From positions 434,001 to 498,000 of the forward strand of contig UBJR01000005.1 in assembly GCA_900465675.1 (NCBI GenBank): a DNA stretch of 64,000 nucleotides. Reading direction: 5' to 3'. Within the stretch, counting starts at the first letter, position 1. Every line of letters starts with the position of its first letter. The DNA is from Hyphomicrobiales bacterium. Lineage in GTDB: Bacteria > Pseudomonadota > Alphaproteobacteria > Rhizobiales > Rhizobiaceae. Under the pieces are notes generated by a model. It was not told where the DNA came from. It saw nothing but the letters and a program-made list of their open reading frames with translations, and searched no databases. This document shows positions 8,286-17,500 of this stretch, one piece after another. Both the position numbers and the translations under genes were made by a program.

Positions 8286-9292
8286 TTCACGATCTGGAGA
8301 CGCAGGCGGTCGAGCGACAGCGCGACGGCAGCGATGATCATCAGGCCCTGAACGGTCTGCTGCACATAGGGCGAGACGCCGAGCAGGATCATGCCGTTGC
8401 TGAGAACGGTGACGATCAGGACGCCGACCAGCGTATTGATGACGCCGCCTTCACCGCCGGTCAGCGCCGTACCGCCGACCACCACGGCAGTCACCGCCGC
8501 AAACAATCGGCCATCGGCGATGACGGCATCGGAGCGGCCGAGCTGGGCCGCGGCAAGAACACCGGCAATGCCGAAGAAGAAGCCCGCCAGCCCGAACGCC
8601 ATGATGCGGACGCGGCGGAGATTGATGCCCGAGAGTTCGGCGACATCCTCGCCCCCGCCGATCGCCATGATATGGCGGCCGAGACGGGTATAATATTGAA
8701 CGGTGCAGGCAATCAGGAATGCGGCGAGCGCCACCCAGACGGCGAAAGGCAATCCGAGAAAGCGGGCAAGCGCCAGATCGCGGATCGACGGATCCATCAG
8801 GCGCACGGCGGAACCACCGAGCATATAGACGGAGATGCCGAGCCCGATGAACCAGACACCGAGCGTCGCCATGAAGGACGGGATTCGGAGATAGGTCTGG
8901 ATGATGCCGGTCGTCAGGCCCATGACGGTGCTGGCGGCGATCGCGGCGATGACGGCAAGCCAGCCGTAGGCATTGGCATTGGCATCATTGGTGGCGAGCA
9001 GCACGGTCACCATGGCCGCGACCGAAAGCGAGCCCTCGACCGAGAGGTCTATACTGCCGAGCAGGATGATGAAGGTCAGGCCCATGGCGAGCGTCAGCGG
9101 AACCGCGGCGGAATTGGCAACGCGCACCAGGTTGCGAGGCTCGATAAAATTGGGATTGGCGATGGTGATGAGAATGCAGAGCGCGATCAGCACCAGCGCC
9201 GGAGCGTAGGCGCGCAAGCGCTTGAGGTTCGGCCCGCTGAACAGGCGGCTTCCAACAGTCGGCATGGCACCTGCCTGTTCGCTTTTTGTCAT
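8282..9292 (-). CDS. Sugar ABC transporter permease (RbsC-like), first permease
   Basis: About 336 residues, BPD_transp_2 family, with many hydrophobic helices. Family motifs are LGSIDLSVEG, GGGEDVAELSGINLRRVR and VVVGGTALTGGEGGV. The stop overlaps the ATPase start (GTGA), so the two are coupled. The frame is open to an ATG at 9337; neither start has a clear ribosome-binding site, and 9292 was chosen because the extra 15 residues do not look like a family N-terminus. It partners the second permease at 5795-6763. Confidence 0.9.
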   Translation of the reverse strand: MTKSEQAGAMPTVGSRLFSGPNLKRLRAYAPALVLIALCILITIANPNFIEPRNLVRVANSAAVPLTLAMGLTFIILLGSIDLSVEGSLSVAAMVTVLLATNDANANAYGWLAVIAAIAASTVMGLTTGIIQTYLRIPSFMATLGVWFIGLGISVYMLGGSAVRLMDPSIRDLALARFLGLPFAVWVALAAFLIACTVQYYTRLGRHIMAIGGGEDVAELSGINLRRVRIMAFGLAGFFFGIAGVLAAAQLGRSDAVIADGRLFAAVTAVVVGGTALTGGEGGVINTLVGVLIVTVLSNGMILLGVSPYVQQTVQGLMIIAAVALSLDRLRLQIVK

Positions 9293-9428
9293 AGTCTTGA
9301 TGTTTTCGGCATTGATGGTCAACAGACGGCACCTCATGCGTCATGCGGAGGAGCTGGCAGGCGCCGTAGCGCCCGCCAGCGACGAGGCAGCCTCGGGAGG
9401 AGCCGATGCTGCGGGAGAGACGGTGCCG

Positions 9429-10508
9429 CTAGGTGCGGATGGCGCCTGTCACACGACCCCAAAGGTCGTTCCAGTCCAGCGTCGGATGCGAGTCGATGTT
9501 GGTCTTGTAATATTCCTCGACATTGTCCTTCGCGATCAGCACGGCCTTGCCGTAGAATTCGCGATGGTCGGCCGGTTCCTTGGCCGGGTCGAACTTCTTC
9601 TGGAGTGCAGCCAGACCAATGGCGAGGCCCATGCCGCCCTGCCAGAACGGATCCGAGGTGACCGTGCAGGCAAATTCGCCCTTGCGCACCGCGTCAACCG
9701 CAGCCTTGATGCCGTCAACGCCGACGACGGGAACCTTGCCAGCGAGGTTTTCGGCGCGGAGCGCTTCGAGTGCACCGGTGCCCATGTCGTCATTGGCAGC
9801 CCAGATGCCCTTCACGTCATCGCCGAAGCGCGTGAGCAGGTTGCTGGTCAGGTCGTAGGCTTCCGACGACTTCCAGTTGGCGACCTGGAAATCCAGGAGC
9901 TTGATGTTGGTGTTGGCAGCCAGCGCGTCTTCCAGACCCTTCTTGCGCTCGATCGCCGCCGTGTTGGAAATCTGTCCGCCAAGCGCGATGATGCCGCCGG
10001 AGCCGCCGATCGTCTTGAAGAGGATTTCGGCAATCTGCTTGCCGCTGGAGATGCCGTCGAATTCGATGTGCGAGACGTAGTTCGGATTGAAATCCTTCGG
10101 ATGAAGGTCCGCCGGCTTGTTCCACTGCGTCACGACATAAGCGCCCGCCTTGGCGCAGGCCTCGACGATCGGTCGTGCATCCGGCGTATCGTTCGGGTCG
10201 GAGTTCAGCACCATGTTGCCGCCGGTCTTGGCGAGCATCGCCTTGATGTCAGCAATACCCTTTTCGCTGTTGCCCTCGGAAACCAGCGTGACGTGGTCAA
10301 GGCCGATGGCGGAGGCGAAGGCCTCGGCACCCGTCTTCCAGACGGCATGATAGGGGTTGGAGAGAGAGCGGATGGACGTGACAAGCGTCGGCTTGTCAGC
10401 GGCGAAGAGCTGCCGTGGCAAGGCGGCGACCGTCGCACCCGCTGCGACCGTCGCCAGAAACGATCTGCGGTTCATGCTGCCGAAACGCGAATTCATCTTA
10501 TCGTTCAT
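9429..10508 (-). CDS. Sugar ABC transporter periplasmic binding protein
   Basis: 359-residue Peripla_BP_4 (RbsB/XylF-type) solute receptor. The N-terminus carries a twin-arginine motif, NRRSFLATVA, then a hydrophobic stretch and an LFAADKP cleavage region, so export is probably by Tat. Pentose/hexose-binding family features include NDTPDARPIVEAC and WAANDDMGTGALEALR. The ATG at 10508 has a GGGAGG upstream; the open frame beyond it is not coding. First gene of the transporter operon; its promoter carries a GntR-type operator. Together with the nearby oxidative genes it probably captures the sugar degraded by the region 2-14 kb. Confidence 0.93.
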   Translation of the reverse strand: MNDKMNSRFGSMNRRSFLATVAAGATVAALPRQLFAADKPTLVTSIRSLSNPYHAVWKTGAEAFASAIGLDHVTLVSEGNSEKGIADIKAMLAKTGGNMVLNSDPNDTPDARPIVEACAKAGAYVVTQWNKPADLHPKDFNPNYVSHIEFDGISSGKQIAEILFKTIGGSGGIIALGGQISNTAAIERKKGLEDALAANTNIKLLDFQVANWKSSEAYDLTSNLLTRFGDDVKGIWAANDDMGTGALEALRAENLAGKVPVVGVDGIKAAVDAVRKGEFACTVTSDPFWQGGMGLAIGLAALQKKFDPAKEPADHREFYGKAVLIAKDNVEEYYKTNIDSHPTLDWNDLWGRVTGAIRT

Positions 10509-10584
10509 TCGAAAACCTCCCGTTGAATGACGAAGATAGCGATGCCGTCCTTGTTTCCCCGGCATCTCCATCTGAAGCGACGTC

Positions 10585-10613
10585 GTCATAACATTTGTAC
10601 GACAACCCTTCAA
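10585..10613 (-). promoter_or_regulatory. Predicted promoter with TTGTACGACAA operator for the sugar transporter
   Basis: Minus-strand -35-like TTGAAG (10608-10613), exactly 17 bp spacer, -10-like TATGAC (10585-10590). The palindrome TTGTACGACAA occupies 10595-10605, inside the spacer, a classic repressor position. The identical 11-mer occurs at 51536-51546, also four bases before a -10-like TATG sequence. The site sits between the transporter and the divergent GMC operon and could affect both. Confidence 0.65.
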
Positions 10614-10729
10614 GACGATAACCGTACCCTTTCTCTTGACGAGGGGCAAGAGACTTGAGATTGTGATCGCGAATTGATGCCGGGACAACGAGGAGCGACC
10701 GGTTTCATCTGGATTTTACGGAGGAAAGA

Positions 10730-12340
10730 ATGCCCGATTACATCATCGTCGGGGGCGGCTCGGCGGGATGCGTGCTTGCTGCGCGCCTGAGCGAGGATCC
10801 GGACGTATCCGTGACCCTGCTGGAGGCTGGCCCGCGCGACAGCAATATGTATATCCATCTACCCGTCGGCTTCTTCAAGATGACCGCGGGGCCGCTGATC
10901 TGGGGCTATGAGACGGTCGCCGGGCGCGAGATTGCCGGACGCAAGATGGTCTATCCGCAGGCGCGCGTGCTCGGCGGCGGCAGCTCGATCAATGCCCAGG
11001 TCTTCACCCGAGGCTGCCCCGAAGATTACGACGGATGGCGCGACCTCGAAGGATGCACCGGCTGGGGCTATGACGATGTCAGGCCCTATTTCCGCAAGTC
11101 CGAAGGCAACGACACGTTCGGCGGCGCCCATCACGGCACCGAAGGACCGCTCGGCGTCAGCTCGCAGACGCCGCATGCCCTCACGCGGGTTTTCGTCCGC
11201 GCCGCCCAGGAAGCGGGTCTCCCCTTCAATCCCGACTTCAATGGTGGATCGCAGGCCGGAGCCGGCTTCTACCAGACGACGACCCGCAATGGGCGCCGCA
11301 GCAGCACGGCCGTCGGCTACCTGAAACCCGCAGCGCACCGCAAGAACCTGACGGTCCGCACCGATACGGCCGTCAACCGCATCGTCATCGAAAATGGCTG
11401 CGCCGTCGGCATCGAGATCATCGAAAACGGCCGCCCGGTGCTGCTGCGTGCCGAGCGCGAGGTCATTTTGACATCGGGCGCCATCGGCTCCCCGAAGATG
11501 CTGATGCTCTCCGGCCTCGGCCCTGCAGACGAATTGCGGGCGCTCGATATCGACGTTGTCAGGGATCTGCCGCAGGTGGGCAAGAACCTGCAGGACCATA
11601 TGGATGTCGATGTTCTCGCCGAACTCACCGGATCACACGGCATCGACCGCTACAAGAAGCGGCATTGGCAGGTGGCGGCGGGCATCGAATACGCGCTGTT
11701 CGGCAAGGGTCCGGTCGCATCCAACATCGTCGAAGGCGGCGGCTTCTGGTGGGGCGACCGCGCCGAGGCGACGCCGGATCTGCAATTCCACTTCTTGCCC
11801 GGCGCCGGTGTCGAGGAAGGCATCGGCGGCGTACCCGGCGGCAATGGCTGCACGCTGAATTCCTATCACGTCCGCCCGCGCTCGCGTGGGACGGTGACGC
11901 TGCGCTCCAAGGACCCGGCCGTTCCGCCTGAGATCGACCCCAACGCCTTTGCAGAGCCTTACGATCTCGAGCGTGCTGTCGACGGCATCAAGATCTGCCA
12001 GGAAATCCTCTCGCAACCGGCCTTCCGGCCCTTCGTCAAACGGCTGCATCTGCCCGACGGTAACATCCGCACGCAGGAGGAATACCGCCAGTTCGCCCGC
12101 CAATACGGCCGTTCTGCCTATCATCCTGTTGGCACCTGCCGCATGGGTGGCGGCGAAGACGCCGTCGTCGATCCGGACCTCAAGGTGCGCGGCATCGATC
12201 GCCTCAGGGTCTGCGACAGCTCGGTGATGCCGCGGCTGATTTCCTCGAACACCAATGCGGCAACGGTGATGATCGCCGAAAAGGCGGCCGATATTCTCAA
12301 GGGCGTCTTGCAACGGCAGCCACAGCACGATTACGCATGA
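10730..12340 (+). CDS. GMC-family FAD oxidoreductase (choline/alcohol dehydrogenase-like)
   Basis: 536-residue glucose-methanol-choline oxidoreductase. The N-terminal dinucleotide-binding motif is IIVGGGSAGCVLAARL, followed by the GMC signature around GGGSSINAQVFTRG and the second signature TSGAIGSPKMLMLSGLGP. The catalytic His region is YHPVGTCRMGGG near the C-terminus, with NTNAATVMIAEKAAD after it. The substrate is an alcohol, polyol or sugar, not choline-specific by sequence. A good AGGAGG precedes the ATG. It overlaps the glycerate kinase start by four bases, so oxidation and downstream phosphorylation are encoded together. It is divergent from the sugar transporter. Confidence 0.92.
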   Translation: MPDYIIVGGGSAGCVLAARLSEDPDVSVTLLEAGPRDSNMYIHLPVGFFKMTAGPLIWGYETVAGREIAGRKMVYPQARVLGGGSSINAQVFTRGCPEDYDGWRDLEGCTGWGYDDVRPYFRKSEGNDTFGGAHHGTEGPLGVSSQTPHALTRVFVRAAQEAGLPFNPDFNGGSQAGAGFYQTTTRNGRRSSTAVGYLKPAAHRKNLTVRTDTAVNRIVIENGCAVGIEIIENGRPVLLRAEREVILTSGAIGSPKMLMLSGLGPADELRALDIDVVRDLPQVGKNLQDHMDVDVLAELTGSHGIDRYKKRHWQVAAGIEYALFGKGPVASNIVEGGGFWWGDRAEATPDLQFHFLPGAGVEEGIGGVPGGNGCTLNSYHVRPRSRGTVTLRSKDPAVPPEIDPNAFAEPYDLERAVDGIKICQEILSQPAFRPFVKRLHLPDGNIRTQEEYRQFARQYGRSAYHPVGTCRMGGGEDAVVDPDLKVRGIDRLRVCDSSVMPRLISSNTNAATVMIAEKAADILKGVLQRQPQHDYA

Positions 12341-13635
12341 CGATCCTTTCCAGCGCAGATCATTCCATGACCTATTCCATCCCGTCTCCCCGCGAATTCC
12401 TGGCCTCGCTCTTCCACGCCGCCGTCAAGGCCGCCGATCCCCTGACGGGGATTGCGGCGCACCTGCCGGAAAAGCCGAAGGGCAAGACCGTCGTCATCGG
12501 CGCCGGCAAAGGGGCGGCGCAGATGGCGCGGGCACTTGAAAGCCTCTGGGACGGGCCGCTGGAAGGCGTCGTCGTCACCCGCTACGGCTATGGCTGCGAG
12601 ACCGAACATGTCGAGATCATCGAAGCCTCGCATCCGGTGCCGGATGCTGCTGGTCTCGCCGCATCGAAGCGGCTGATCGAGACGGTGAAGGATCTATCCG
12701 CCGATGATCTCGTCATCGCTCTTGTCTGCGGCGGCGGCTCGGCGCTGCTGCCCTCTCCGCCGAAAGGGCTGACGCTCGAGGACGAGATTGCGCTCAACGA
12801 GATGCTGCTTGCCTCGGGCGCGCCGATCTCGGCGATGAATGTCGTGCGCAAGCATCTGTCGACCATCAAGGGCGGACGGCTGGCGGCAGCGACCAGGGCC
12901 CGCGTCGTCAGCCTCATCGTCTCCGACATTCCCGGCGACAATCCTGCCCATGTCGCATCCGGCCCGACGGTGCCCGATCACTCGACCCGGCATGAGGCGC
13001 TTGAGATCATTGCCCAGTACGGCCTCAAATTGCCGCAGGCGGCAATCGATCACCTCAATTCGGCGGCAGCCGACGCGCCGCTCCCGGATGATCCGGCCTT
13101 TGTCCGCAACAGCCACCATATCATCGCCTCGGCCGGTGTTTCGCTGGAGGCCGCTGCCGCACTGGCGCGTGCAGGAGGCATCGAGGCGGCGATCCTCTCG
13201 GATGCGATCGAGGGCGAATCCCGCGACGTGGCGCAGGTGCACGCGGCTATCGCCAGGGAAGTGCTCGGCCGCAACCGGCCGTTCGCCAAACCCGTCGTCG
13301 TCCTTTCCGGCGGCGAGACGACGGTGACGCTGCGTGCGAAAGGCGGCAAGGGCGGGCGCAACGGCGAGTTCGCGCTGGCAGCAGCCCTTGCCCTTGACGG
13401 GCACGACATCCATCTCATCGCCGCCGACACGGACGGCATCGACGGCTCGGAAAACAATGCCGGAGCCTTTGCAGACGGTGCGACGGTGAAACGGCTGCGC
13501 GCAGCCGGTCTCGACCCGCGCCGCGTTCTCGATGCCAATGACAGCTATACCGGCTTCAAGGCGACCGGCGACCTTTTCGAAACAGGCCCGACCGGCACCA
13601 ATGTCAACGATTTCAGGGCGATCCTGATCCTCTAG
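12337..13635 (+). CDS. Glycerate 2-kinase, type II (MOFRL family)
   Basis: 432 residues with the two parts of the GckA/TtuD family: an N-terminal DUF4147 domain (VIGAGKGAAQMARAL, VCGGGSALLPSPP, ISAMNVVRKHLSTIKGGRL, SDIPGDNPAHVASGP) and a C-terminal MOFRL domain (VVLSGGETTVTL, GRNGEFALAAAL, DTDGIDGSENNAGA). It phosphorylates D-glycerate to 2-phosphoglycerate, feeding lower glycolysis. The ATG overlapping the GMC stop (ATGA) supports coupling; a second ATG at 12367 begins the conserved part. Its presence suggests that the pathway passes through glyceraldehyde, glyoxylate or tartronate semialdehyde to glycerate. Confidence 0.92.
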   Translation: MTILSSADHSMTYSIPSPREFLASLFHAAVKAADPLTGIAAHLPEKPKGKTVVIGAGKGAAQMARALESLWDGPLEGVVVTRYGYGCETEHVEIIEASHPVPDAAGLAASKRLIETVKDLSADDLVIALVCGGGSALLPSPPKGLTLEDEIALNEMLLASGAPISAMNVVRKHLSTIKGGRLAAATRARVVSLIVSDIPGDNPAHVASGPTVPDHSTRHEALEIIAQYGLKLPQAAIDHLNSAAADAPLPDDPAFVRNSHHIIASAGVSLEAAAALARAGGIEAAILSDAIEGESRDVAQVHAAIAREVLGRNRPFAKPVVVLSGGETTVTLRAKGGKGGRNGEFALAAALALDGHDIHLIAADTDGIDGSENNAGAFADGATVKRLRAAGLDPRRVLDANDSYTGFKATGDLFETGPTGTNVNDFRAILIL

Positions 13636-13647
13636 CCGGAACCGATC

Positions 13648-14736
13648 ATGCAACACCTGCTCTTCATCGGCACGCTCAACCAGCCGACCTCCTATTTCGA
13701 AGGTGCCAATGGCGATGGACTTTCGGTTCATCTCTTCGACGACGAGACGCTGAGTGCCGAGCGGCTGGCTACAGCGCCGCAGATCGTCAATCCGACCTTC
13801 CTCACGCCATCAGCAGACGGCAGCCTCGTCTATGCGAATTCGGAGATCGAAGGCTGGTACGAGGGCCTCGTCACCGCCCTTTCGTTCGACAGGCAGGCCG
13901 GGCGCCTCCGCCATCTGAACATGCAGCCGTCGCTGGGCGCTACCACGGCGCATAACGCCATCTCGCATGACGGCAGGCACCTCTTCGCCGTCAACTATGC
14001 GATGGGAGACGGTGGCCCGGATCAGGCGCTTGTCGCCTTCGAGCGCCGGACCGACGGCTCGCTGGCGCCGGGCAAGATCAGCGTGGCGCAATCCGGAACC
14101 GGCCCGAACCCCGCCCGCCAGGAACGCAGCCATCCGCACAGCGTCACCGAGATCGCCCCGAACCTGATCTTGGTTGCCGATCTCGGCACGGATCGGCTGA
14201 CGATCTACGCTCTCGAAGGGGACCGGTTCGAGAAGGTGAGCGAGACCGCGGCAAGGCCTGGTGCAGGACCGCGCCACGTTGCGCTCCACCCCTCCGGCCG
14301 CTTCGTCTTCGTCATCAACGAGCTTGATTCCACGGTGGCGAGCTATCGCTTCGATGCTGCCCGCCGGACGCTGCATGAGATCGAGATTCACTCGACGCTG
14401 CGGCCGCAGACCACGGGCACCAACTATGCGTCGGACCTGCAGATCTCGCCGGACGGCCGGTTTCTCTACGGCGCCAATCGCGGGCATGACAGTATCGCGG
14501 TCTTCGATATCGACCCGGAAACCGGCAGGCTTTCGCCGAAGGGTCAGGTGCCCTGCGGTGGCCGCACGCCGCGCAATTTGGCAATCGCCCCGCAGGGCGG
14601 TCACCTTCTTTGCGCCAATCAGGATAGCGACGTCGTGACCATTTTCACCCGTGACCGGGAGACCGGAGCGCTCCGCGACAGCGGCAAGACGATCCACATC
14701 GGCACGCCGATGTGCCTGCGCTTCGCCCGGGCTTGA
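13648..14736 (+). CDS. Seven-bladed beta-propeller lactonase (6-phosphogluconolactonase-like)
   Basis: 362-residue PF10282 lactonase. Repeated blade segments are visible: AGPRHVALHPSGRFVFVIN, YASDLQISPDGRFLYGANR and RTPRNLAIAPQGGHLL, each ending in a small beta hairpin. The family includes bacterial Pgl and aldonolactonases. In this operon, after an oxidoreductase and 12 bp after glycerate kinase, it more likely hydrolyses an aldono-lactone made by sugar oxidation than serves the pentose phosphate pathway; that is inference. No signal peptide is seen, so it is probably cytoplasmic. Confidence 0.85.
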   Translation: MQHLLFIGTLNQPTSYFEGANGDGLSVHLFDDETLSAERLATAPQIVNPTFLTPSADGSLVYANSEIEGWYEGLVTALSFDRQAGRLRHLNMQPSLGATTAHNAISHDGRHLFAVNYAMGDGGPDQALVAFERRTDGSLAPGKISVAQSGTGPNPARQERSHPHSVTEIAPNLILVADLGTDRLTIYALEGDRFEKVSETAARPGAGPRHVALHPSGRFVFVINELDSTVASYRFDAARRTLHEIEIHSTLRPQTTGTNYASDLQISPDGRFLYGANRGHDSIAVFDIDPETGRLSPKGQVPCGGRTPRNLAIAPQGGHLLCANQDSDVVTIFTRDRETGALRDSGKTIHIGTPMCLRFARA

Positions 14737-14745
14737 CGCCCGCCC

Positions 14746-15489
14746 TCAGTGCTTGAGGATCTGGCTAAGGAACAGCTTCGTCCGCTCATGCTGCGGATTG
14801 GTGAAGAAGTCGTGAGGCTTGCCCTCCTCGACGATCTGGCCCGAATTCATGAAGATCACCCGGTCGGCAACGGCCCGGGCAAAGCCCATTTCGTGGGTGA
14901 CGCAGACCATCGTCATGCCATCCTTCGCCAGACCGGTCATGGTTTCCAGAACCTCCGAGACCATCTCTGGATCGAGCGCCGAGGTCGGCTCGTCGAAGAG
15001 CATCACGGCCGGCTCCATGCAGAGCGAGCGAGCAATCGCGACGCGCTGCTGCTGGCCGCCGGAGAGCTGGATCGGGTATTTGTTGGCCTGTTCCGGAATG
15101 CGTACGCGCTCGAGAAAACGCAGCGCCGTCTTCTTCGCTTCCGCCGCCGGCACGCCCTTGATCCACATCGGCCCCACCATGCAGTTCATCAGCACCGTCA
15201 TATGCGGGAAGAGATTGAAGTGCTGGAACACCATGCCGACATTCTTGCGGACGTCGCCGACATTGCGCATCCTGTTGTGCAGGGTGATGCCGTTGACGGT
15301 GATATCGCCTTCCTGATGCGCTTCCAGCCGGTTGAAGCAGCGGATCAGCGTCGATTTGCCGGATCCTGAAGGACCGCAGACGACGATGCGCTCGCCCTTG
15401 GTGACCGTCAGGTTGATATCCTTCAGCACCTGGAAGGCGCCGTACCACTTGGACACATTCTTCGCTTCGATGATCTTGTCGCCGTTCAT
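14746..15489 (-). CDS. Polar amino acid-type ABC transporter ATP-binding protein
   Basis: 247-residue GlnQ/HisP-type ATPase of the PAAT family. Walker A GPSGSGKS, signature LSGGQQQR, Walker [17 protein letters not shown] and switch His in VTHEMGF are all intact. The four-base overlap with the permease gene shows it is the last cistron of the transporter. It is a paralogue of the broken ATPase gene at 29112-29780. The neighbouring catabolic operon suggests the cargo is the substrate of the flavin monooxygenase pathway, perhaps a zwitterionic N-heterocycle. Confidence 0.94.
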   Translation of the reverse strand: MNGDKIIEAKNVSKWYGAFQVLKDINLTVTKGERIVVCGPSGSGKSTLIRCFNRLEAHQEGDITVNGITLHNRMRNVGDVRKNVGMVFQHFNLFPHMTVLMNCMVGPMWIKGVPAAEAKKTALRFLERVRIPEQANKYPIQLSGGQQQRVAIARSLCMEPAVMLFDEPTSALDPEMVSEVLETMTGLAKDGMTMVCVTHEMGFARAVADRVIFMNSGQIVEEGKPHDFFTNPQHERTKLFLSQILKH

Positions 15490-16460
15490 CGGACTTTGCT
15501 CCTGGCGTAGTGACGCTCGATGCGGGATTGGATGAGCTCCAGGCAGATCGACATGATCCAGTAGAGCATGGCGGCGGAGATCAGCATTTCCATGTGCTGG
15601 AAGGTCTTCTGTCCCAGCGTGCGGGCAAGGAACATCAGTTCCCAGACACCGATCACCGAGACCAGCGAGCTATCCTTCAGCATCGAGATGAACTGGTTTC
15701 CGGTCGGCGGAATGATCACAGGTAGGGCCTGCGGCAGGATGATCTTGCGCATCGTGACGCCGAAACCGAAGCCGATCGAGCGCGAGGCTTCCCATTGGCC
15801 GCGATCGATGCTCTGGATGCCCGACCGGAAAATCTCCGTCATATAGGCGCCGTAGCAAAGCGACAGCGCCAGGATACCGGCCGGCACCGCGTCGATGACG
15901 AAGCCGAGCTGCGGCAGGCCGAGATAAATCAGATAGACCTGCATCAAGAGCGGCAGGCCGCGGAAGAACGAGGTGTAGAAACTGGCGATCGCATAGGCAA
16001 AGCCGTTGGTCGACAGCTTGGCGACGGCACCCAGAATGGCGATCGCAGAGGCGATGACGATCGATATCGCAGAGACGTAGATCGTCGTCACCAGACCCTG
16101 CGTGATCATGAAGGGCAATTTCTCGGCAATGAACGGCAGGCTGAGATGAAAGGTGGCGAAGAAGGCCAGGAACAGAGCGAGCAGTTCCAGCCAGACGATG
16201 GCGATCTGCACCCTCAGCGGCGCAAAACCGATGAGCACGACATTGAGCACGAAGATGACGGCGATAACGAAGGCGATCGCAAAACGTCCGTAGATGCCGC
16301 TGGATGCGGGATCGCCGATCACAGGGCGCATCAATTCGCCCATCGCGGTGCCGCTCATATTGAACATCAGGAAGAAGGCGAGCACGACGGCAAACAGTGT
16401 CGCCACGAACCACGGCTTATGGACGAGTACTTCAGACTCGACTGTATCGGGATAAAGCAT
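15486..16460 (-). CDS. Polar amino acid-type ABC transporter permease with N-terminal extension
   Basis: 324 residues. The C-terminal about 215 residues are a typical PAAT permease with the EAA-like loop [25 protein letters not shown]. The first about 110 residues form an extra hydrophobic region with three predicted helices, absent from the usual 220-residue permeases. Only one permease gene is present, so the channel would be a homodimer. It overlaps the ATPase gene by four bases and follows the binding-protein gene by 61 bp. Confidence 0.92.
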   Translation of the reverse strand: MLYPDTVESEVLVHKPWFVATLFAVVLAFFLMFNMSGTAMGELMRPVIGDPASSGIYGRFAIAFVIAVIFVLNVVLIGFAPLRVQIAIVWLELLALFLAFFATFHLSLPFIAEKLPFMITQGLVTTIYVSAISIVIASAIAILGAVAKLSTNGFAYAIASFYTSFFRGLPLLMQVYLIYLGLPQLGFVIDAVPAGILALSLCYGAYMTEIFRSGIQSIDRGQWEASRSIGFGFGVTMRKIILPQALPVIIPPTGNQFISMLKDSSLVSVIGVWELMFLARTLGQKTFQHMEMLISAAMLYWIMSICLELIQSRIERHYARSKVR

Positions 16461-16521
16461 CTCTTGTCCCTTGCGGCAAATCGACGGTCCGGGGGTCCGG
16501 ACCGTCTGGTTCTGGCGGCGG

Positions 16522-17355
16522 TTACTTTACGACCGTATAATCCACGCCGTACCACTTTACCGAAAGCTTGCTCAGCGTACCGTCCGCCTGCATGCCCTTC
16601 ACGGCCTCGGCGATCTTGTCGTTGAACTCCTTGTCGCCATGCTCGATGGCAATGGCGAGCGGCTCGTAGAAGACCGGGTCGCCGATCTGCTTGATCGGAT
16701 AGCCGGCCTTGACCGCGTCGAGAATGCTCGGCAGCGAGGACACGACGGCATCGAGACGGGTGCCGTCACCGAGACGCAGGTCGTCGAAAGCCGTGGTCGA
16801 GTTGGCGTAGGACTTCACGTCCTTCGGCTTGAACTCGTATTTGAACGGAGGCGCGCCGGCAGCGTCGAGCGTCAGGTCGCCCTTGGCATAGGCCTCAAAA
16901 GTCGAGGTCGCCGTAGTGCCGACCACCTTGCCGTCGAGATCGGAAAGCTTGGTCGCCTTGCTGTCCTTGTGAACGGCAACGGCGGCAGGGGTGTAATAAT
17001 AGACGGCCGGGAAATCGAAGATTTCGGCGCGCTTCTTGGTCGGCGTCATCGAGCCGACATGCATGTCCCAGCGGCCCGCCCAGTTGCCGGCGGTGATGAT
17101 GTCCCAGCCCGGCGTGACGAATTCGACCTTCACGCCAAGACGCTTGCCGATATCCTTGGCAACGTCGATGTCGAAGCCATCGAGTTCGTTCTTCTCGTTC
17201 ATGAAGGATTGCGGCGCCCAGTTGGCGTCGGTCGCAACCTTCAGGTCCTTGGCCGCCAGCACGCGGTCGAGCACAGCACCGGCATTCGCCGGCACGGCAG
17301 CCAGCGCGACGGCGAGCGACGCAGCAGCGGCGGTCATCTTTGTCAGTCTGTTCAT
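16522..17355 (-). CDS. Polar amino acid-type ABC transporter binding protein
   Basis: 277-residue periplasmic SBP_bac_3 receptor. A Sec signal peptide ends near ANAGA (about residue 26). The ligand fold is recognisable from LKVATDANWAPQSF, GFDIDVAKDIGKRLG, WDMHVGSMTPTKKRAEIFDF and KVVGTTATST. The Arg in TKKRAE normally contacts an alpha-carboxylate, so an amino acid, betaine or other carboxylated zwitterion is expected. It lies 145 bp downstream of the CMD-like gene of the oxygenase operon, in the same direction, and may have its own promoter. Confidence 0.93.
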   Translation of the reverse strand: MNRLTKMTAAAASLAVALAAVPANAGAVLDRVLAAKDLKVATDANWAPQSFMNEKNELDGFDIDVAKDIGKRLGVKVEFVTPGWDIITAGNWAGRWDMHVGSMTPTKKRAEIFDFPAVYYYTPAAVAVHKDSKATKLSDLDGKVVGTTATSTFEAYAKGDLTLDAAGAPPFKYEFKPKDVKSYANSTTAFDDLRLGDGTRLDAVVSSLPSILDAVKAGYPIKQIGDPVFYEPLAIAIEHGDKEFNDKIAEAVKGMQADGTLSKLSVKWYGVDYTVVK

Positions 17356-17500
17356 GCGATGGTTCCCTTTATTGTCATTCTTGGTTTTTGGCCCGGGCTC
17401 ATTCCCGTACCGTCATGCGATCTTGAAGTCGAAGAGACCTTTTCGTCTTCCGGCGATCTGAAGCAGCCGCAGGCCGGTCGCTTCCTTGAATCGATGGAAG

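Noticed and set aside
8672..10526. Long plus-strand frames opposite the sugar permease and binding-protein genes
   Set aside because: They are antisense to well-supported genes, rich in Arg, Asp and Gly, and have no family motifs.
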